A stretch of 43,658 nt of DNA from Bacteroidales bacterium (GTDB lineage Bacteria > Bacteroidota > Bacteroidia > Bacteroidales > UBA932). Under the pieces are notes generated by a model, which made no database searches, was not told where the DNA came from, and worked only from the letters and a program-made list of their open reading frames with translations. Positions 24,977 through 33,052 of the stretch are shown one piece after another. Numbering within the stretch: the stretch's first letter is position 1; each line of letters opens with the position of its first letter. The stretch lies in NCBI GenBank assembly GCA_024398075.1, contig JAKSJM010000020.1:1-43658 (forward strand), given 5' to 3'. Position numbers and translations under genes: made by a program.

Positions 24977-27715
24977 TTAGAATAGAGTAAGTTCGCCGTC
25001 CTCCTCGATAGGAGGGACGTCTACCTTGGACATGTCTACCTCGGGGATTTCGATATCCATTGGGTCAATGGCATCGTCCATGATCTCGCCTGCGAGATTC
25101 TCTGGCTCCTCCGGCTCTGCCTCCTCAATCTCGTCCTCTGGCTTCACCAGAGGCTCGATGAACTCGACCTTCTTGATGTCGAAGGTATGGCATTTCTTTC
25201 CCTTGGCGGTGATACCCTTCTTCGCTATGAATTCCTCTGCGTCAAGCACTTCCGCCTCTCTGTGCTCATGCTTGCCACCGAAGGTGACGAGCACCTGAGG
25301 ATGCTTGTCGTCGCTGAGTTCCACAAGCTTGGAACCCTTGCCATCCGCAATGAACAGCAGTGGCGTATTCTCGCTAGGAACAAATGAGAATCTCTTTATA
25401 TAGAAGGCCTTCACGGTGGCATCCCAGTAGAGTGCTGTGTAGGTCTTGTTCGGATCGAGCTTCTCTATCTTAAGCACATCTCCCTGATACTTGTTTGACA
25501 AGTCAAACGAAGTGGTATAGTAGGTTCCGTTCTTGAAGATAGCGAGTATCTTGTCATCGTTCTCAAACTGACCGAGGTACAGTCCTCTGCCATCTTCGTT
25601 GAGGCTCTGTATGTCTGTGTCATACCAGATGTCCTTGCCACCGATGGTAGAAGCTCCCTTGCTCTTGAGCTGGATCTTGGAGATGGCATTCTTGCTTACG
25701 AGGTTTCCTCTTGAAGCCTTGCCCTTGATGGCGAGGGTAGAGAAGTCGTACTCGATGGTAAGCTTCTTCAGTTTCGCCTTCGCCTTGAGGTATATCTTCA
25801 CGGACTCGGCCTCACCATTGTGGTTTGCTGTAAACCACTGAAGCACAGAACCTGGCGTACCGCTTGTGATGTCGTACCACTTGTCCCTGGTCACAGAAGT
25901 GATGTTAAATCTCTTCGCGTAGTAGACGGTGCTCTTTCCGTCACGGTAGATTACGTTGTAGATGGTTCTGGAGTCGCCTCTTGTGAATACGTCAGCATAG
26001 AGAATGTCCTTGCAGAAGAACTCCTTCTCTGATACCTTCTTCACGATGTACTGGCCTTCCTTGTTTATGACGATGACCTCTGAAAGGTCTGAGCAGTCGC
26101 AGACGTACTCCACGCCGTCCTCCTTCTTCAGGTTTGTGCCCACAAAGCCTTCAGCTCTATTTACATAGAGCTTGGCGTTGTTGTTCACTACCTTTGTGGC
26201 GGCAATGGACTCGAATGAAGTTATCTCAGTAAGTCGAGGAAAATCCTTTCCGTACTTCTTCTTGATGCCCTTGAACCAGTCGATGGTGAACTCGGTCAGA
26301 TGCTCTATCTTGTCCTTGACCTCCTTGATCTCGTCCTCTATGGCGTGAATCTTCTCATCGATGGCCTTGGTGTCGAACTTGGAAATCTTTCTGACTGGCT
26401 TCTCCACGAGCTTGAGGATATCCTCCATCACGATCTCCTTGCGGAACAGATCCTGATAGGTCTTCATCTCGTCAAATACATCCTTGATCTGTGTGTCCCA
26501 GTCCTTCTGGTCCTGCTCGAGGATCTTATAAATCCTGTTCTCGAAGAATATCCTTTCGAGCGAGCTGTAGTGCCACTCGTTCTCGAGCTCGGAGAGCTTG
26601 ATCTGCAGCTGCTGGCCGAGGAGGTCTCTGGTGTGCCAGGTGTCGTACTCGAGAATCTGGTTTACGTCAAGGAACTGTGGCTTGTCGTCCATGATGACAC
26701 ATGCATTTGGCGCAATGTTGAACTCGCAGTCGGTGAATGCGTACAATGCGTCAATGGTCTTGTCTGGAGACACATCATTAGGCAGGTGGATGAGGATGTT
26801 CACATTTGATGTGGTCATATCCTCCACCTTCTTTATCTTTATCTTGCCCTTATCCTTGGCCTTGAGGATTGAGTCAATGAGCATCTGAGTGGTCCTTCCA
26901 TAAGGAATCTCAGTGATTGCAATGGTGTTCTTGTCGATCTTCTCGATGCGGGCACGCACCTTCACTGTACCACCTCTATGTCCTTTCTGATACTTGCTGC
27001 AGTCTGCAAGACCTCCGGTAGGGAAGTCTGGGTATAGCTCGTAAGGCTTTTCTTCAAGTATGGCAACTGATGCGTCAAGGAGCTCATTGAAGTTATGAGG
27101 AAGAATCTTCGATGACATACCCACGCCGATACCCTCGGTACCCTGCGCGAGAAGTAGAGGGAAGCGAACAGGGAGCTCTACAGGCTCCTGGTTCCTTCCA
27201 TCGTACGATGTCATCCAGTTTGTGATCTTCGGATCGAAAAGAACTTCCTTGGCGAACTTGCTAAGACGAGCCTCGATGTATCGAGGCGCTGCATTTGCAT
27301 CACCGGTGAGGATGTTACCCCAGTTTCCCTGACAGTCAACAGCAAGTCCCTTCTGGCCGAGCTGTACGAGAGCGCCCAGGATGGACGCATCACCGTGGGG
27401 ATGATACTGCATGGCCTGTCCGACGATGTTTGCCACCTTTGTGTAAGCACCGTCATCCATTCTATACATAGCGTGAAGCACGCGCCTCTGCACAGGCTTA
27501 AGTCCGTCCACGATATGTGGCACGGCTCTGTGCAGGATTACATAAGAGGCATAGTCAAGATACCAGTCCTTGAACATTCCAGAGAGCTTGAAGTGATGGC
27601 TGTCACTTCCCAGCAGTCTGTCATATTTCCCCGAAGGCACAGCATCTTCCGCAAGTCCCTCATCCAGATCCTCGTCCTCTCTGATCTCTTCTCCGTCGTT
27701 GTACTCTTCGTTCAT
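24977..27715 (-). CDS. parC: topoisomerase IV subunit A (ParC/GyrA family)
   Basis: The 912-residue type IIA topoisomerase cleavage subunit decatenates or relaxes DNA with ParE. After an acidic N-terminal tail (1-30) comes the winged-helix/tower core with catalytic Tyr146 in APRYIEARLS. A coiled-coil segment (about 440-490) and a beta-pinwheel-like C-terminal part follow, then a strongly acidic tail (about 865-912). The GyrA-box QRRGGKG is not visible, which favours ParC over GyrA. In the quinolone-resistance region, YHPHGDASILGALVQLG has Ala110 where E. coli GyrA/ParC has Ser, and Gly114 where they have Asp/Glu. It sits between era and aroK with gaps of 14 and 0 bases. Confidence 0.92.
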   Translation of the reverse strand: MNEEYNDGEEIREDEDLDEGLAEDAVPSGKYDRLLGSDSHHFKLSGMFKDWYLDYASYVILHRAVPHIVDGLKPVQRRVLHAMYRMDDGAYTKVANIVGQAMQYHPHGDASILGALVQLGQKGLAVDCQGNWGNILTGDANAAPRYIEARLSKFAKEVLFDPKITNWMTSYDGRNQEPVELPVRFPLLLAQGTEGIGVGMSSKILPHNFNELLDASVAILEEKPYELYPDFPTGGLADCSKYQKGHRGGTVKVRARIEKIDKNTIAITEIPYGRTTQMLIDSILKAKDKGKIKIKKVEDMTTSNVNILIHLPNDVSPDKTIDALYAFTDCEFNIAPNACVIMDDKPQFLDVNQILEYDTWHTRDLLGQQLQIKLSELENEWHYSSLERIFFENRIYKILEQDQKDWDTQIKDVFDEMKTYQDLFRKEIVMEDILKLVEKPVRKISKFDTKAIDEKIHAIEDEIKEVKDKIEHLTEFTIDWFKGIKKKYGKDFPRLTEITSFESIAATKVVNNNAKLYVNRAEGFVGTNLKKEDGVEYVCDCSDLSEVIVINKEGQYIVKKVSEKEFFCKDILYADVFTRGDSRTIYNVIYRDGKSTVYYAKRFNITSVTRDKWYDITSGTPGSVLQWFTANHNGEAESVKIYLKAKAKLKKLTIEYDFSTLAIKGKASRGNLVSKNAISKIQLKSKGASTIGGKDIWYDTDIQSLNEDGRGLYLGQFENDDKILAIFKNGTYYTTSFDLSNKYQGDVLKIEKLDPNKTYTALYWDATVKAFYIKRFSFVPSENTPLLFIADGKGSKLVELSDDKHPQVLVTFGGKHEHREAEVLDAEEFIAKKGITAKGKKCHTFDIKKVEFIEPLVKPEDEIEEAEPEEPENLAGEIMDDAIDPMDIEIPEVDMSKVDVPPIEEDGELTLF

Positions 27716-27729
27716 TGTCTTTGTCTCTT

Positions 27730-28629
27730 TTAGTCTTCGTAACCGAATCTGCGGAGCTCCCTACGGCTCTCTCTCCATCCTGCGTCCACCTTGACAAACA
27801 GGCTGAGGAAAACCTTCTTCTGGAAGAACTCCTCCATCTCGATGCGGGCTTCTGTGCCCACTTTCTTCAGTGACGCGCCTTTCTTGCCGATGATGATGCC
27901 CTTCTGGCTGTCTCTCATCACATAGATGACGGCGCTGATGTCATATCTTTCAGCTCCTTCCTTGAAACTTTCCACTACCACCTCGCAGCTGTAAGGGATC
28001 TCCTGGTCATAGTTCAGGAGTATCTTCTCGCGGATGATCTCGGAAGCGAAGAAGCGAAGGTTCTTGTCTGTGAACGCATCCTTGTCATACCAAGGAGGGC
28101 ACTCTGGGAGCGCTCCCACCACAGTGTCGAAGATGCTGTCAAGGTTGAATTTCTCCTGCGCTGATGCAGGTATGACAGTAGCCTTTGGCACCTGCTCCTT
28201 CCAGTATGAAATCTTCTCCACGACCTTCTCCTGAGTGCTGATGTCTATCTTGTTGATGACGATCACCACTGGACAGTCGAGGTTCTGGAGCTTCTTCACA
28301 TACTCCACATTCTTGTCGGCAGTCTCCACTGTGTCGGTGACATAGAGGATGATGTCGGCGTCTCCTATGGCAGTGTCCACGAAGTTCAGCATGTTCTGCT
28401 GAAGTCTGTAGTTAGGCTTGAGGATACCAGGGGTGTCGGAATACACGATCTGATAGTCCTCGCCATTCACGATGCCCATGATGCGGTGGCGCGTGGTCTG
28501 TGCCTTGGCTGTCACGATGGAGAGCTTTTCACCCACCATCGCGTTCATAAGTGTGGATTTGCCAACATTTGGGTTTCCAATGATGTTGACAAATCCAGAC
28601 CTGTGTTTCTTTGTGCTGTTCTCAGTCAT
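27730..28629 (-). CDS. era: GTPase Era
   Basis: Era is an essential GTPase that binds the 3' end of 16S rRNA and assists small-subunit assembly. The 299-residue length is normal. Motifs are G1 GNPNVGKS (18-25), G3 DTPG (65-68) and G4 NKID (126-129), with the switch region containing TTRHRIMGI. The KH RNA-binding domain follows with GIIIGKKGASLKKVG and ends in VDAGWR. It lies six bases after the rluB-like gene and 14 before parC, so the ribosome-related genes rluB-like and era form a unit. Confidence 0.97.
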   Translation of the reverse strand: MTENSTKKHRSGFVNIIGNPNVGKSTLMNAMVGEKLSIVTAKAQTTRHRIMGIVNGEDYQIVYSDTPGILKPNYRLQQNMLNFVDTAIGDADIILYVTDTVETADKNVEYVKKLQNLDCPVVIVINKIDISTQEKVVEKISYWKEQVPKATVIPASAQEKFNLDSIFDTVVGALPECPPWYDKDAFTDKNLRFFASEIIREKILLNYDQEIPYSCEVVVESFKEGAERYDISAVIYVMRDSQKGIIIGKKGASLKKVGTEARIEMEEFFQKKVFLSLFVKVDAGWRESRRELRRFGYED

Positions 28630-28635
28630 TATCTA

Positions 28636-30105
28636 TTAAAGGTAAGCTCCCATCTTGAGGATGTTCACCTCGCCTTCGGTGAGGAATCTCCACTCGCCCT
28701 TCTTGAGGCCCTTCTTTGTGAGGCCTGCGAAGTATACTCTGTCAAGGGCACGTACCTCATATCCGAGTGACTCGAAGATACGGCGTACGATGCGGTTCTT
28801 TCCAGAGTGGATCTCGATGCCGAGCTTTCTCTTGTCATCTGCGTCGATGTACTGGAGCTCATCTGCTGCTACAGGACCGTCTGTAAGTTCAACGCCTGCG
28901 AGAATCTGATCGTAATGCTCCTGCTCGAGCTGATGGTCAAGGATAACCTGGTAGATCTTCTTCTTGTCGTAAGAAGGGTGTGTGAGGCGCTCAGCGATCT
29001 CACCATCGTTTGTGAACATAAGTACACCAGTGGTGTTCTTGTCGAGACGTCCTACAGGGAATACTCTTGATGTGCAGTTCTTGAGGAGGTCCATGACTGT
29101 CTTCTCGGCGTGAGGATCGCTTGCTGTGGTCACGAAGCCCTTAGGCTTGTTCATGACGATGTATACCTTCTCCTCGCCCTTGAGTCTCTCGCCGTTGAAA
29201 CGAACGTCGTCAGTGAGGACGTTAACCTTGGTTCCGAGCTCTGTAACTACCTCTCCGTTCACTGTCACTACACCAGCCTGGATGTAGGTGTCAGCCTCGC
29301 GGCGTGAGCAAACTCCTGAGTTTGCGATGTACTTGTTAAGACGCATCTCCTCCTGGATGCCAGTCTGAACGTAATCATTGTCCGAGAACTGAGCATCTAC
29401 CTGAGGATGCTTGTTTATCATGAGATTGATTCCAGACTCCTCTCCCTCGTTGAAGGTGTAGTCGTTCTTCTTTCTGAATGGCTTTCTCTCGAATGATGGC
29501 TTGCCACCGAATCTGCGGTCGCCCTGAGGTCTTCCGCCAAATCTACGCTCGCCCTGTGGTCTGCCGCCGAATCTGCGCTCACCCTGTGGCCTGTCGCCAT
29601 AGCTTCTGCGCTCTCCGCTGAATGCAGGACGCTCTCCGTAGCTTCTCTGTGGTCTATCCTGTCCTTCGCCTGCTGCGAATGGCCTTCTCTCACCGAAGCT
29701 TCTCTGAGGACGATCACCGAAGTTTCTCTGTGGGCGATCGCCATAACTTCTCTGAGGGCGATCTCCGTAGCTTCTCTGTGGTCTGTCGCCATAGCTTCTA
29801 CGCTCGCCGCTGAAAGATCTGCGCTCCTGTGAGTCGCCGCCTTCCCTGCGCTCTCCGTAGCTTCTCTGTGGTCTGTCGCCATAGCTTCTACGCTCGCCGC
29901 TGAAGTTTCTCTGTGGGCGATCTCCATAGCTTCTCTGTGGTCTGTCACCGAAGCTTCTTCTCTCGCCTCCCTCTGAGGACTCACCGAATGAGACCTTCTT
30001 GCGTGGTCTTAGCTTTCTTCCTTCTGAAGAATAGTTTCTGTTCTCTGAATGTCCGTACTCTCTACGGTCTTGACGACTCTCGCCGTCCTTGTGAAAATTG
30101 TTCAT
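28636..30105 (-). CDS. RsuA/RluB-family pseudouridine synthase with long arginine-glycine repeat N-terminus
   Basis: The 489-residue protein has an N-terminal low-complexity half (about 10-215) dominated by units such as SYGDRPQR, NFSGERR and RFGGRPQGE. An S4 RNA-binding domain follows (about 254-300, RLNKYIANSGVCSRREADTY), then the RsuA/RluB catalytic domain with VGRLDKNTTG and catalytic Asp355. The enzyme isomerises a uridine in ribosomal RNA, in the family case near the 23S peptidyl transferase region. The N-terminal tail is highly basic, predicted disordered and reminiscent of RG-rich RNA-binding tails. The encoding DNA (29494-29955) is a tandem-repeat array prone to length change. Era follows after six bases. 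Confidence 0.9.
   Translation of the reverse strand: MNNFHKDGESRQDRREYGHSENRNYSSEGRKLRPRKKVSFGESSEGGERRSFGDRPQRSYGDRPQRNFSGERRSYGDRPQRSYGERREGGDSQERRSFSGERRSYGDRPQRSYGDRPQRSYGDRPQRNFGDRPQRSFGERRPFAAGEGQDRPQRSYGERPAFSGERRSYGDRPQGERRFGGRPQGERRFGGRPQGDRRFGGKPSFERKPFRKKNDYTFNEGEESGINLMINKHPQVDAQFSDNDYVQTGIQEEMRLNKYIANSGVCSRREADTYIQAGVVTVNGEVVTELGTKVNVLTDDVRFNGERLKGEEKVYIVMNKPKGFVTTASDPHAEKTVMDLLKNCTSRVFPVGRLDKNTTGVLMFTNDGEIAERLTHPSYDKKKIYQVILDHQLEQEHYDQILAGVELTDGPVAADELQYIDADDKRKLGIEIHSGKNRIVRRIFESLGYEVRALDRVYFAGLTKKGLKKGEWRFLTEGEVNILKMGAYL
29494..29955 (-). repeat. degenerate tandem repeats encoding SYGDRPQR-type units
   Basis: This stretch encodes residues 51-204 of the pseudouridine synthase. 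It consists of many imperfect 24-base units (SYGDRPQR, SFGERR, NFSGERR), then three nearly identical 30-base units (RFGGRPQGER and relatives). The repeats are long and similar enough for slippage or recombination, and unit lengths are multiples of three, so the frame would be kept. Confidence 0.85.
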
Positions 30106-30120
30106 CTTGTGTAAAAATTA

Positions 30121-30128
30121 TAAATATA
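30121..30128 (-). promoter_or_regulatory. possible -7 element before the pseudouridine synthase gene
   Basis: On the minus strand TATATTTA matches 7 of 8 positions of TAnnTTTG in the 34-base gap between tonB and the pseudouridine synthase gene. It would give a leader of roughly 10 bases. The -33 region falls inside the end of tonB and has no TTTG. It may let rluB-era-parC-aroK be expressed apart from exbBD-tonB. Confidence 0.3.
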
Positions 30129-30139
30129 CTGCCTTTCGG

Positions 30140-30913
30140 CTATTTTAGCTTGAAAATGTATGTTATGGTTCCCTGCTGTAGTGCAGGAGCCTCAGGAGAC
30201 ATGTTGAAATGAGCTTTCATGGCTGCATTTCTAGCTGCATTCCAGAGGTCGGTATCGGTCACTGTGGTGCCGTCAGCTCCCGCCTGGGCCTTGGTGACTG
30301 TACCATACTGGTCTACCCAAATGCTTACGACCACGATGCCTTCCTTCTGTGTGGTGCCGGCAGGGTGAGGTAGATTGCCTACTACGTTTCTGCCCTTCAG
30401 GTGGGCGTTTGGCTTGCCAGTGGTCTTTCCGCTGTCTGTGTTTCCTTCAGGATGACCTGCCTTGAATGTGGCAGATCCTTCCCTCGCAGAATGTGGCGCC
30501 GTGAGTGAAGTGTCTTTCTTCGACATGCCTGGGAATGCTGCACGTGGGTCAAGCTCTGGCTCTTCCTTTGTCGCAGGCACGTCCACATCTCCGTGCGCAT
30601 CGTTCTTCGTGGCTGGAGTGAGGTTCTCCTTCTTCGATACGTATGGAGACTCTGCCTTCTGCACAAGCTCAATGGGCTTGGTGAGATCCACTTCTTCGGC
30701 CTGTGGCGCTGATCCCTTGAAGGTCTGCTCCATCTCTATCTCCTCTGAGAAGTCAAGCACAAATGTGTTCTCCTGTGGAGGTGGATAGAGATATTTCATT
30801 CCGCTGAAAGAACAGAATACAGCGGCGAGCACCGGGATGGCTACTGCCATCGCGGCTCCCAGGATGTTGCTGGTATTCTCGGTCTTCTGTCTTTCCTGCA
30901 GATATGGTTTCAT
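30140..30913 (-). CDS. tonB: TonB-family energy transducer
   Basis: The 257-residue protein has a short cytoplasmic N-terminus, one membrane anchor (about 17-38) and a long periplasmic linker rich in Lys, Glu and Pro (about 45-165). The C-terminal TonB domain (about 170-257) contains KEGIVVVSIWVDQYGTVTKA, then AARNAAMKAHFN, and ends YIFKLK. TonB carries proton-motive energy from ExbB-ExbD to outer-membrane transporters such as the SusC at 6786. The canonical YP motif before the last strand is not obvious, as in many Bacteroidota homologues. It lies 10 bases after exbD. Confidence 0.88.
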   Translation of the reverse strand: MKPYLQERQKTENTSNILGAAMAVAIPVLAAVFCSFSGMKYLYPPPQENTFVLDFSEEIEMEQTFKGSAPQAEEVDLTKPIELVQKAESPYVSKKENLTPATKNDAHGDVDVPATKEEPELDPRAAFPGMSKKDTSLTAPHSAREGSATFKAGHPEGNTDSGKTTGKPNAHLKGRNVVGNLPHPAGTTQKEGIVVVSIWVDQYGTVTKAQAGADGTTVTDTDLWNAARNAAMKAHFNMSPEAPALQQGTITYIFKLK

Positions 30914-30923
30914 CTTCTTCTGT

Positions 30924-31334
30924 CTATTCCGGCTGTGTGGCCAGGATTACTTTGTAATGGTTTCTCTTCGCGATGTTCATCATCGCTACGACTTCCTTCA
31001 CTGGTACGCTCTCGTCGCTGTAGATGGAGAAGGTAGGGTCCTCCTCTGCCTGGAGAAGCTCCACGAGCTCGTCCTCAACCTGCGCGTACGAGGACGCCTG
31101 CTCGTTACCATTGACATGATAAGTGCATTTTCCTGCGCCCCAATCCTTGATGGAGACGCTCACGGTGGCCTTCGCTGACACCTGGCCTGTGCTCTTCGGA
31201 AGGAGGAGCTTCAGTGCATTTGGGTTCACCAGTGTGGAGGTCACCAGGAAGAAGATGAGCAGCAGGAAGACGATGTCCGTCATAGACGACATCGACATCT
31301 CTGAAGTCACCTTGGTGTGTCTTTTGATTGCCAT
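30924..31334 (-). CDS. exbD: biopolymer transport protein ExbD/TolR
   Basis: The 136-residue protein has one N-terminal membrane helix, SSMTDIVFLLLIFFLVTS, containing the conserved proton-path Asp20. A periplasmic domain (about 45-136) follows. It works in the pore of the ExbB pentamer to power TonB. It starts two bases after exbB, so coupled expression is clear. A TolR role cannot be excluded, but the adjoining tonB favours ExbD. Confidence 0.93.
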   Translation of the reverse strand: MAIKRHTKVTSEMSMSSMTDIVFLLLIFFLVTSTLVNPNALKLLLPKSTGQVSAKATVSVSIKDWGAGKCTYHVNGNEQASSYAQVEDELVELLQAEEDPTFSIYSDESVPVKEVVAMMNIAKRNHYKVILATQPE

Positions 31335-31336
31335 GA

Positions 31337-32062
31337 TTACTCTTCGTTTGCAGGCTCATTGAGCAAGTCCATGAACTCGATGGTAGCGCTCTCCATCTTG
31401 AATACGAGGTCAGAGATGCGTGCTGAGAGGTAGTTGTATCCGAAGTATGCAAGGATACCGACGATAAGACCGCCCACTGTGGTCACCATAGCGGTGTAGA
31501 TACCGCTTGAAAGGAGGGTGATGTCTATGTTGTTTCCTGCCTGTGACATGTTGAAGAATGCCTGGATCATACCGATGACGGTACCGAGGAATCCGATCAT
31601 AGGTGCACCTCCTGAGATGGTGGCGAGGAATGGAAGACCCTTCTCGAGGCGTGCTACCTCTACGTTTCCGGTGTTCTCCACTGCAGTCTGGATGTCGGCG
31701 AGAGGACGGCCAATGCGCTCGATGCCCTTACCTACAAGGCGTGCGACAGGGGTGTCATACTTCTCGCAGAGGGTGAGTGCTGACTTCACCTTTCCTGAGT
31801 GGATGTAGTCGCGGATGTCGTTCATGAAGTTCTTGTCCACCTTTGATGCCTTGCTGATCACCCACCACTTCTTTCCGAAGATGTAGATGGCAATGATCGA
31901 GAGGATGAGAAGGACGAGCATGAGCCAGCCACCCTTTGTGGCCATCTCGATGAGTGAAAAGCTCATTTCCTGCTGCTGAGGGGCAGCCTGCATAGCCTCC
32001 ATGGCCTGTGCTGCTACCTCTCCGAGTGAGTCAACATTTGACTGAAGAAGATTAAAAAGCAT
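31337..32062 (-). CDS. exbB: MotA/TolQ/ExbB proton-channel family protein
   Basis: The 241-residue protein has three membrane segments: about 45-64 (GGWLMLVLLILSIIAIYIFG), about 145-168 (the MotA/TolQ/ExbB signature PFLATISGGAPMIGFLGTV) and about 187-212 (IYTAMVTTVGGLIVGILAYF). The cytoplasmic loop (65-140) is typical. A Gln/Ala-rich N-terminal tail (12-35) is characteristic of some Bacteroidota ExbB proteins. It heads the exbB-exbD-tonB operon. Confidence 0.94.
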   Translation of the reverse strand: MLFNLLQSNVDSLGEVAAQAMEAMQAAPQQQEMSFSLIEMATKGGWLMLVLLILSIIAIYIFGKKWWVISKASKVDKNFMNDIRDYIHSGKVKSALTLCEKYDTPVARLVGKGIERIGRPLADIQTAVENTGNVEVARLEKGLPFLATISGGAPMIGFLGTVIGMIQAFFNMSQAGNNIDITLLSSGIYTAMVTTVGGLIVGILAYFGYNYLSARISDLVFKMESATIEFMDLLNEPANEE

Positions 32063-32144
32063 ATCTGTCTATATTTTGATTATCTGTCAATTGGCTTCAG
32101 GACGTGCAAATACCGTTCCTATGAGCGCCTATTATTTCAATCTG

Positions 32145-32152
32145 CAAATATA
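32145..32152 (-). promoter_or_regulatory. -7 element of the exbB operon
   Basis: On the minus strand TATATTTG is an exact match to TAnnTTTG and identical to the tRNA-Val -7 box. It predicts a leader of about 75 bases before the exbB start at 32062. No TTTG occurs at the proper distance upstream, where the weak truA hairpin lies. Confidence 0.4.
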
Positions 32153-32170
32153 AACAAAAAATCCGTATTA

Positions 32171-32187
32171 CCATCCCATAGGGATGG
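32171..32187 (-). terminator. weak hairpin after truA
   Basis: CCATCCC and GGGATGG form a perfect 7-bp stem with a 3-base loop just past the truA stop codon. On the minus strand the T-run (TTTTTTG) comes only about nine bases after the stem, so termination may be inefficient and truA may read into exbB. Confidence 0.4.
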
Positions 32188-32191
32188 GAAA

Positions 32192-33001
32192 TTACCTGCT
32201 TTCGGGGTAGTCTATCTCAGAGAGGAAAAGGGCGTGTCCTGGCACTGACTCACCGGCCCTGCAACGGTTCGGCTTGTGAGGGGCTTCAAGACCAGTCTCG
32301 GGAGGAAGTACAAGTGAGCGGAAATCCTCGATCGACCGGCGTCCGCGACCTACCTCCAGAAGGGACCCGACAATGGCTCTGACCATGTTTCGAAGGAACC
32401 TGTCAGCGGCTACTCTAAAATAGATGTAATCGCCTGGTTCTGAGGCGTATCCCATGATGCCGACATGTGTCGGTACATAGGTCTCCCAATGCGCTTCCGT
32501 GATGGTGCAGATCGAGGTGTGATTGTCGGCCCCGACCTTCTCGAAACAGCTGAAGTCATGGGTGCCCAAAAGGCTCTTTGCGGCCTCGTTCATGAGGTCC
32601 ACGTCGATGGGGAAGGTGTACTGTAGAGAGTACTTCTCCACGAAGGGGTCTTTCTTCTTATGAAGAAAATACGTATATTCGCGCCTCGAAGCGCCAAATC
32701 TGGCATGGAAATCTGGAGCTGCTGGCTCAATGCTATGCACATGGATTCCGTGAGGCAGGATGGCATTTATTTTGTAGCCGATCAAGGTCGCGTCAAAAGG
32801 GATATCACAGTCGAAATGAGCGATGTATCCGATGGCATTTACGCCAGTGTCGGTACGGCCGGCTCCAGTCACGCTGATGTCGGTCCTCAGGAGCGTGGAG
32901 AGCGCCTTTTCGAGGTCCTCCTGCACAGTTGGGGCATTTGGCTGGATCTGCCAGCCGCAGAATGCTGATCCGTCGTAGGACAGTTTGATGATATAACGCA
33001 T
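32192..33001 (-). CDS. truA: tRNA pseudouridine(38-40) synthase TruA
   Basis: TruA makes pseudouridine at positions 38-40 of the anticodon stem-loop in many tRNAs. The 269-residue protein begins MRYIIKLSYDGSAFCGWQIQ, carries the catalytic Asp51 in GAGRTDTGV (46-54), and has FHARFGASRREYTY and a second-half RFLRNMVRAIVGSLLEVG motif typical of the family. It is divergent from moxR with a 51-base gap and stands upstream of exbB on the same strand. Confidence 0.96.
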   Translation of the reverse strand: MRYIIKLSYDGSAFCGWQIQPNAPTVQEDLEKALSTLLRTDISVTGAGRTDTGVNAIGYIAHFDCDIPFDATLIGYKINAILPHGIHVHSIEPAAPDFHARFGASRREYTYFLHKKKDPFVEKYSLQYTFPIDVDLMNEAAKSLLGTHDFSCFEKVGADNHTSICTITEAHWETYVPTHVGIMGYASEPGDYIYFRVAADRFLRNMVRAIVGSLLEVGRGRRSIEDFRSLVLPPETGLEAPHKPNRCRAGESVPGHALFLSEIDYPESR

Positions 33002-33027
33002 TTGACGCAGTGTGAAGGTTAATGATG

Positions 33028-33035
33028 CAAAAATA
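33028..33035 (-). promoter_or_regulatory. -7 element of truA
   Basis: On the minus strand TATTTTTG is an exact match to TAnnTTTG, leaving a leader of about 20 bases before the truA ATG. The -33 region would overlap the first codons of the divergent moxR gene and holds no TTTG. No corresponding plus-strand element for moxR is seen in the 51-base gap. Confidence 0.4.
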
Positions 33036-33052
33036 TTAAAAAGAAAACATAA

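Noticed and set aside
24491-24985. Plus-strand ORF of 164 codons antisense to aroK
   Set aside because: It covers the whole shikimate kinase gene in reverse, and the kinase motifs are complete on the minus strand.
26300-26809. Plus-strand ORF of 169 codons antisense to parC
   Set aside because: Leu/Val-rich sequence with no family features; the opposite strand is an unambiguous ParC coiled-coil region.
29418-29984. Minus-strand ORF of 188 codons in another frame of the repeat region
   Set aside because: It lies within the pseudouridine synthase repeats, lacks any domain, and exists only because the repeat units are multiples of three.
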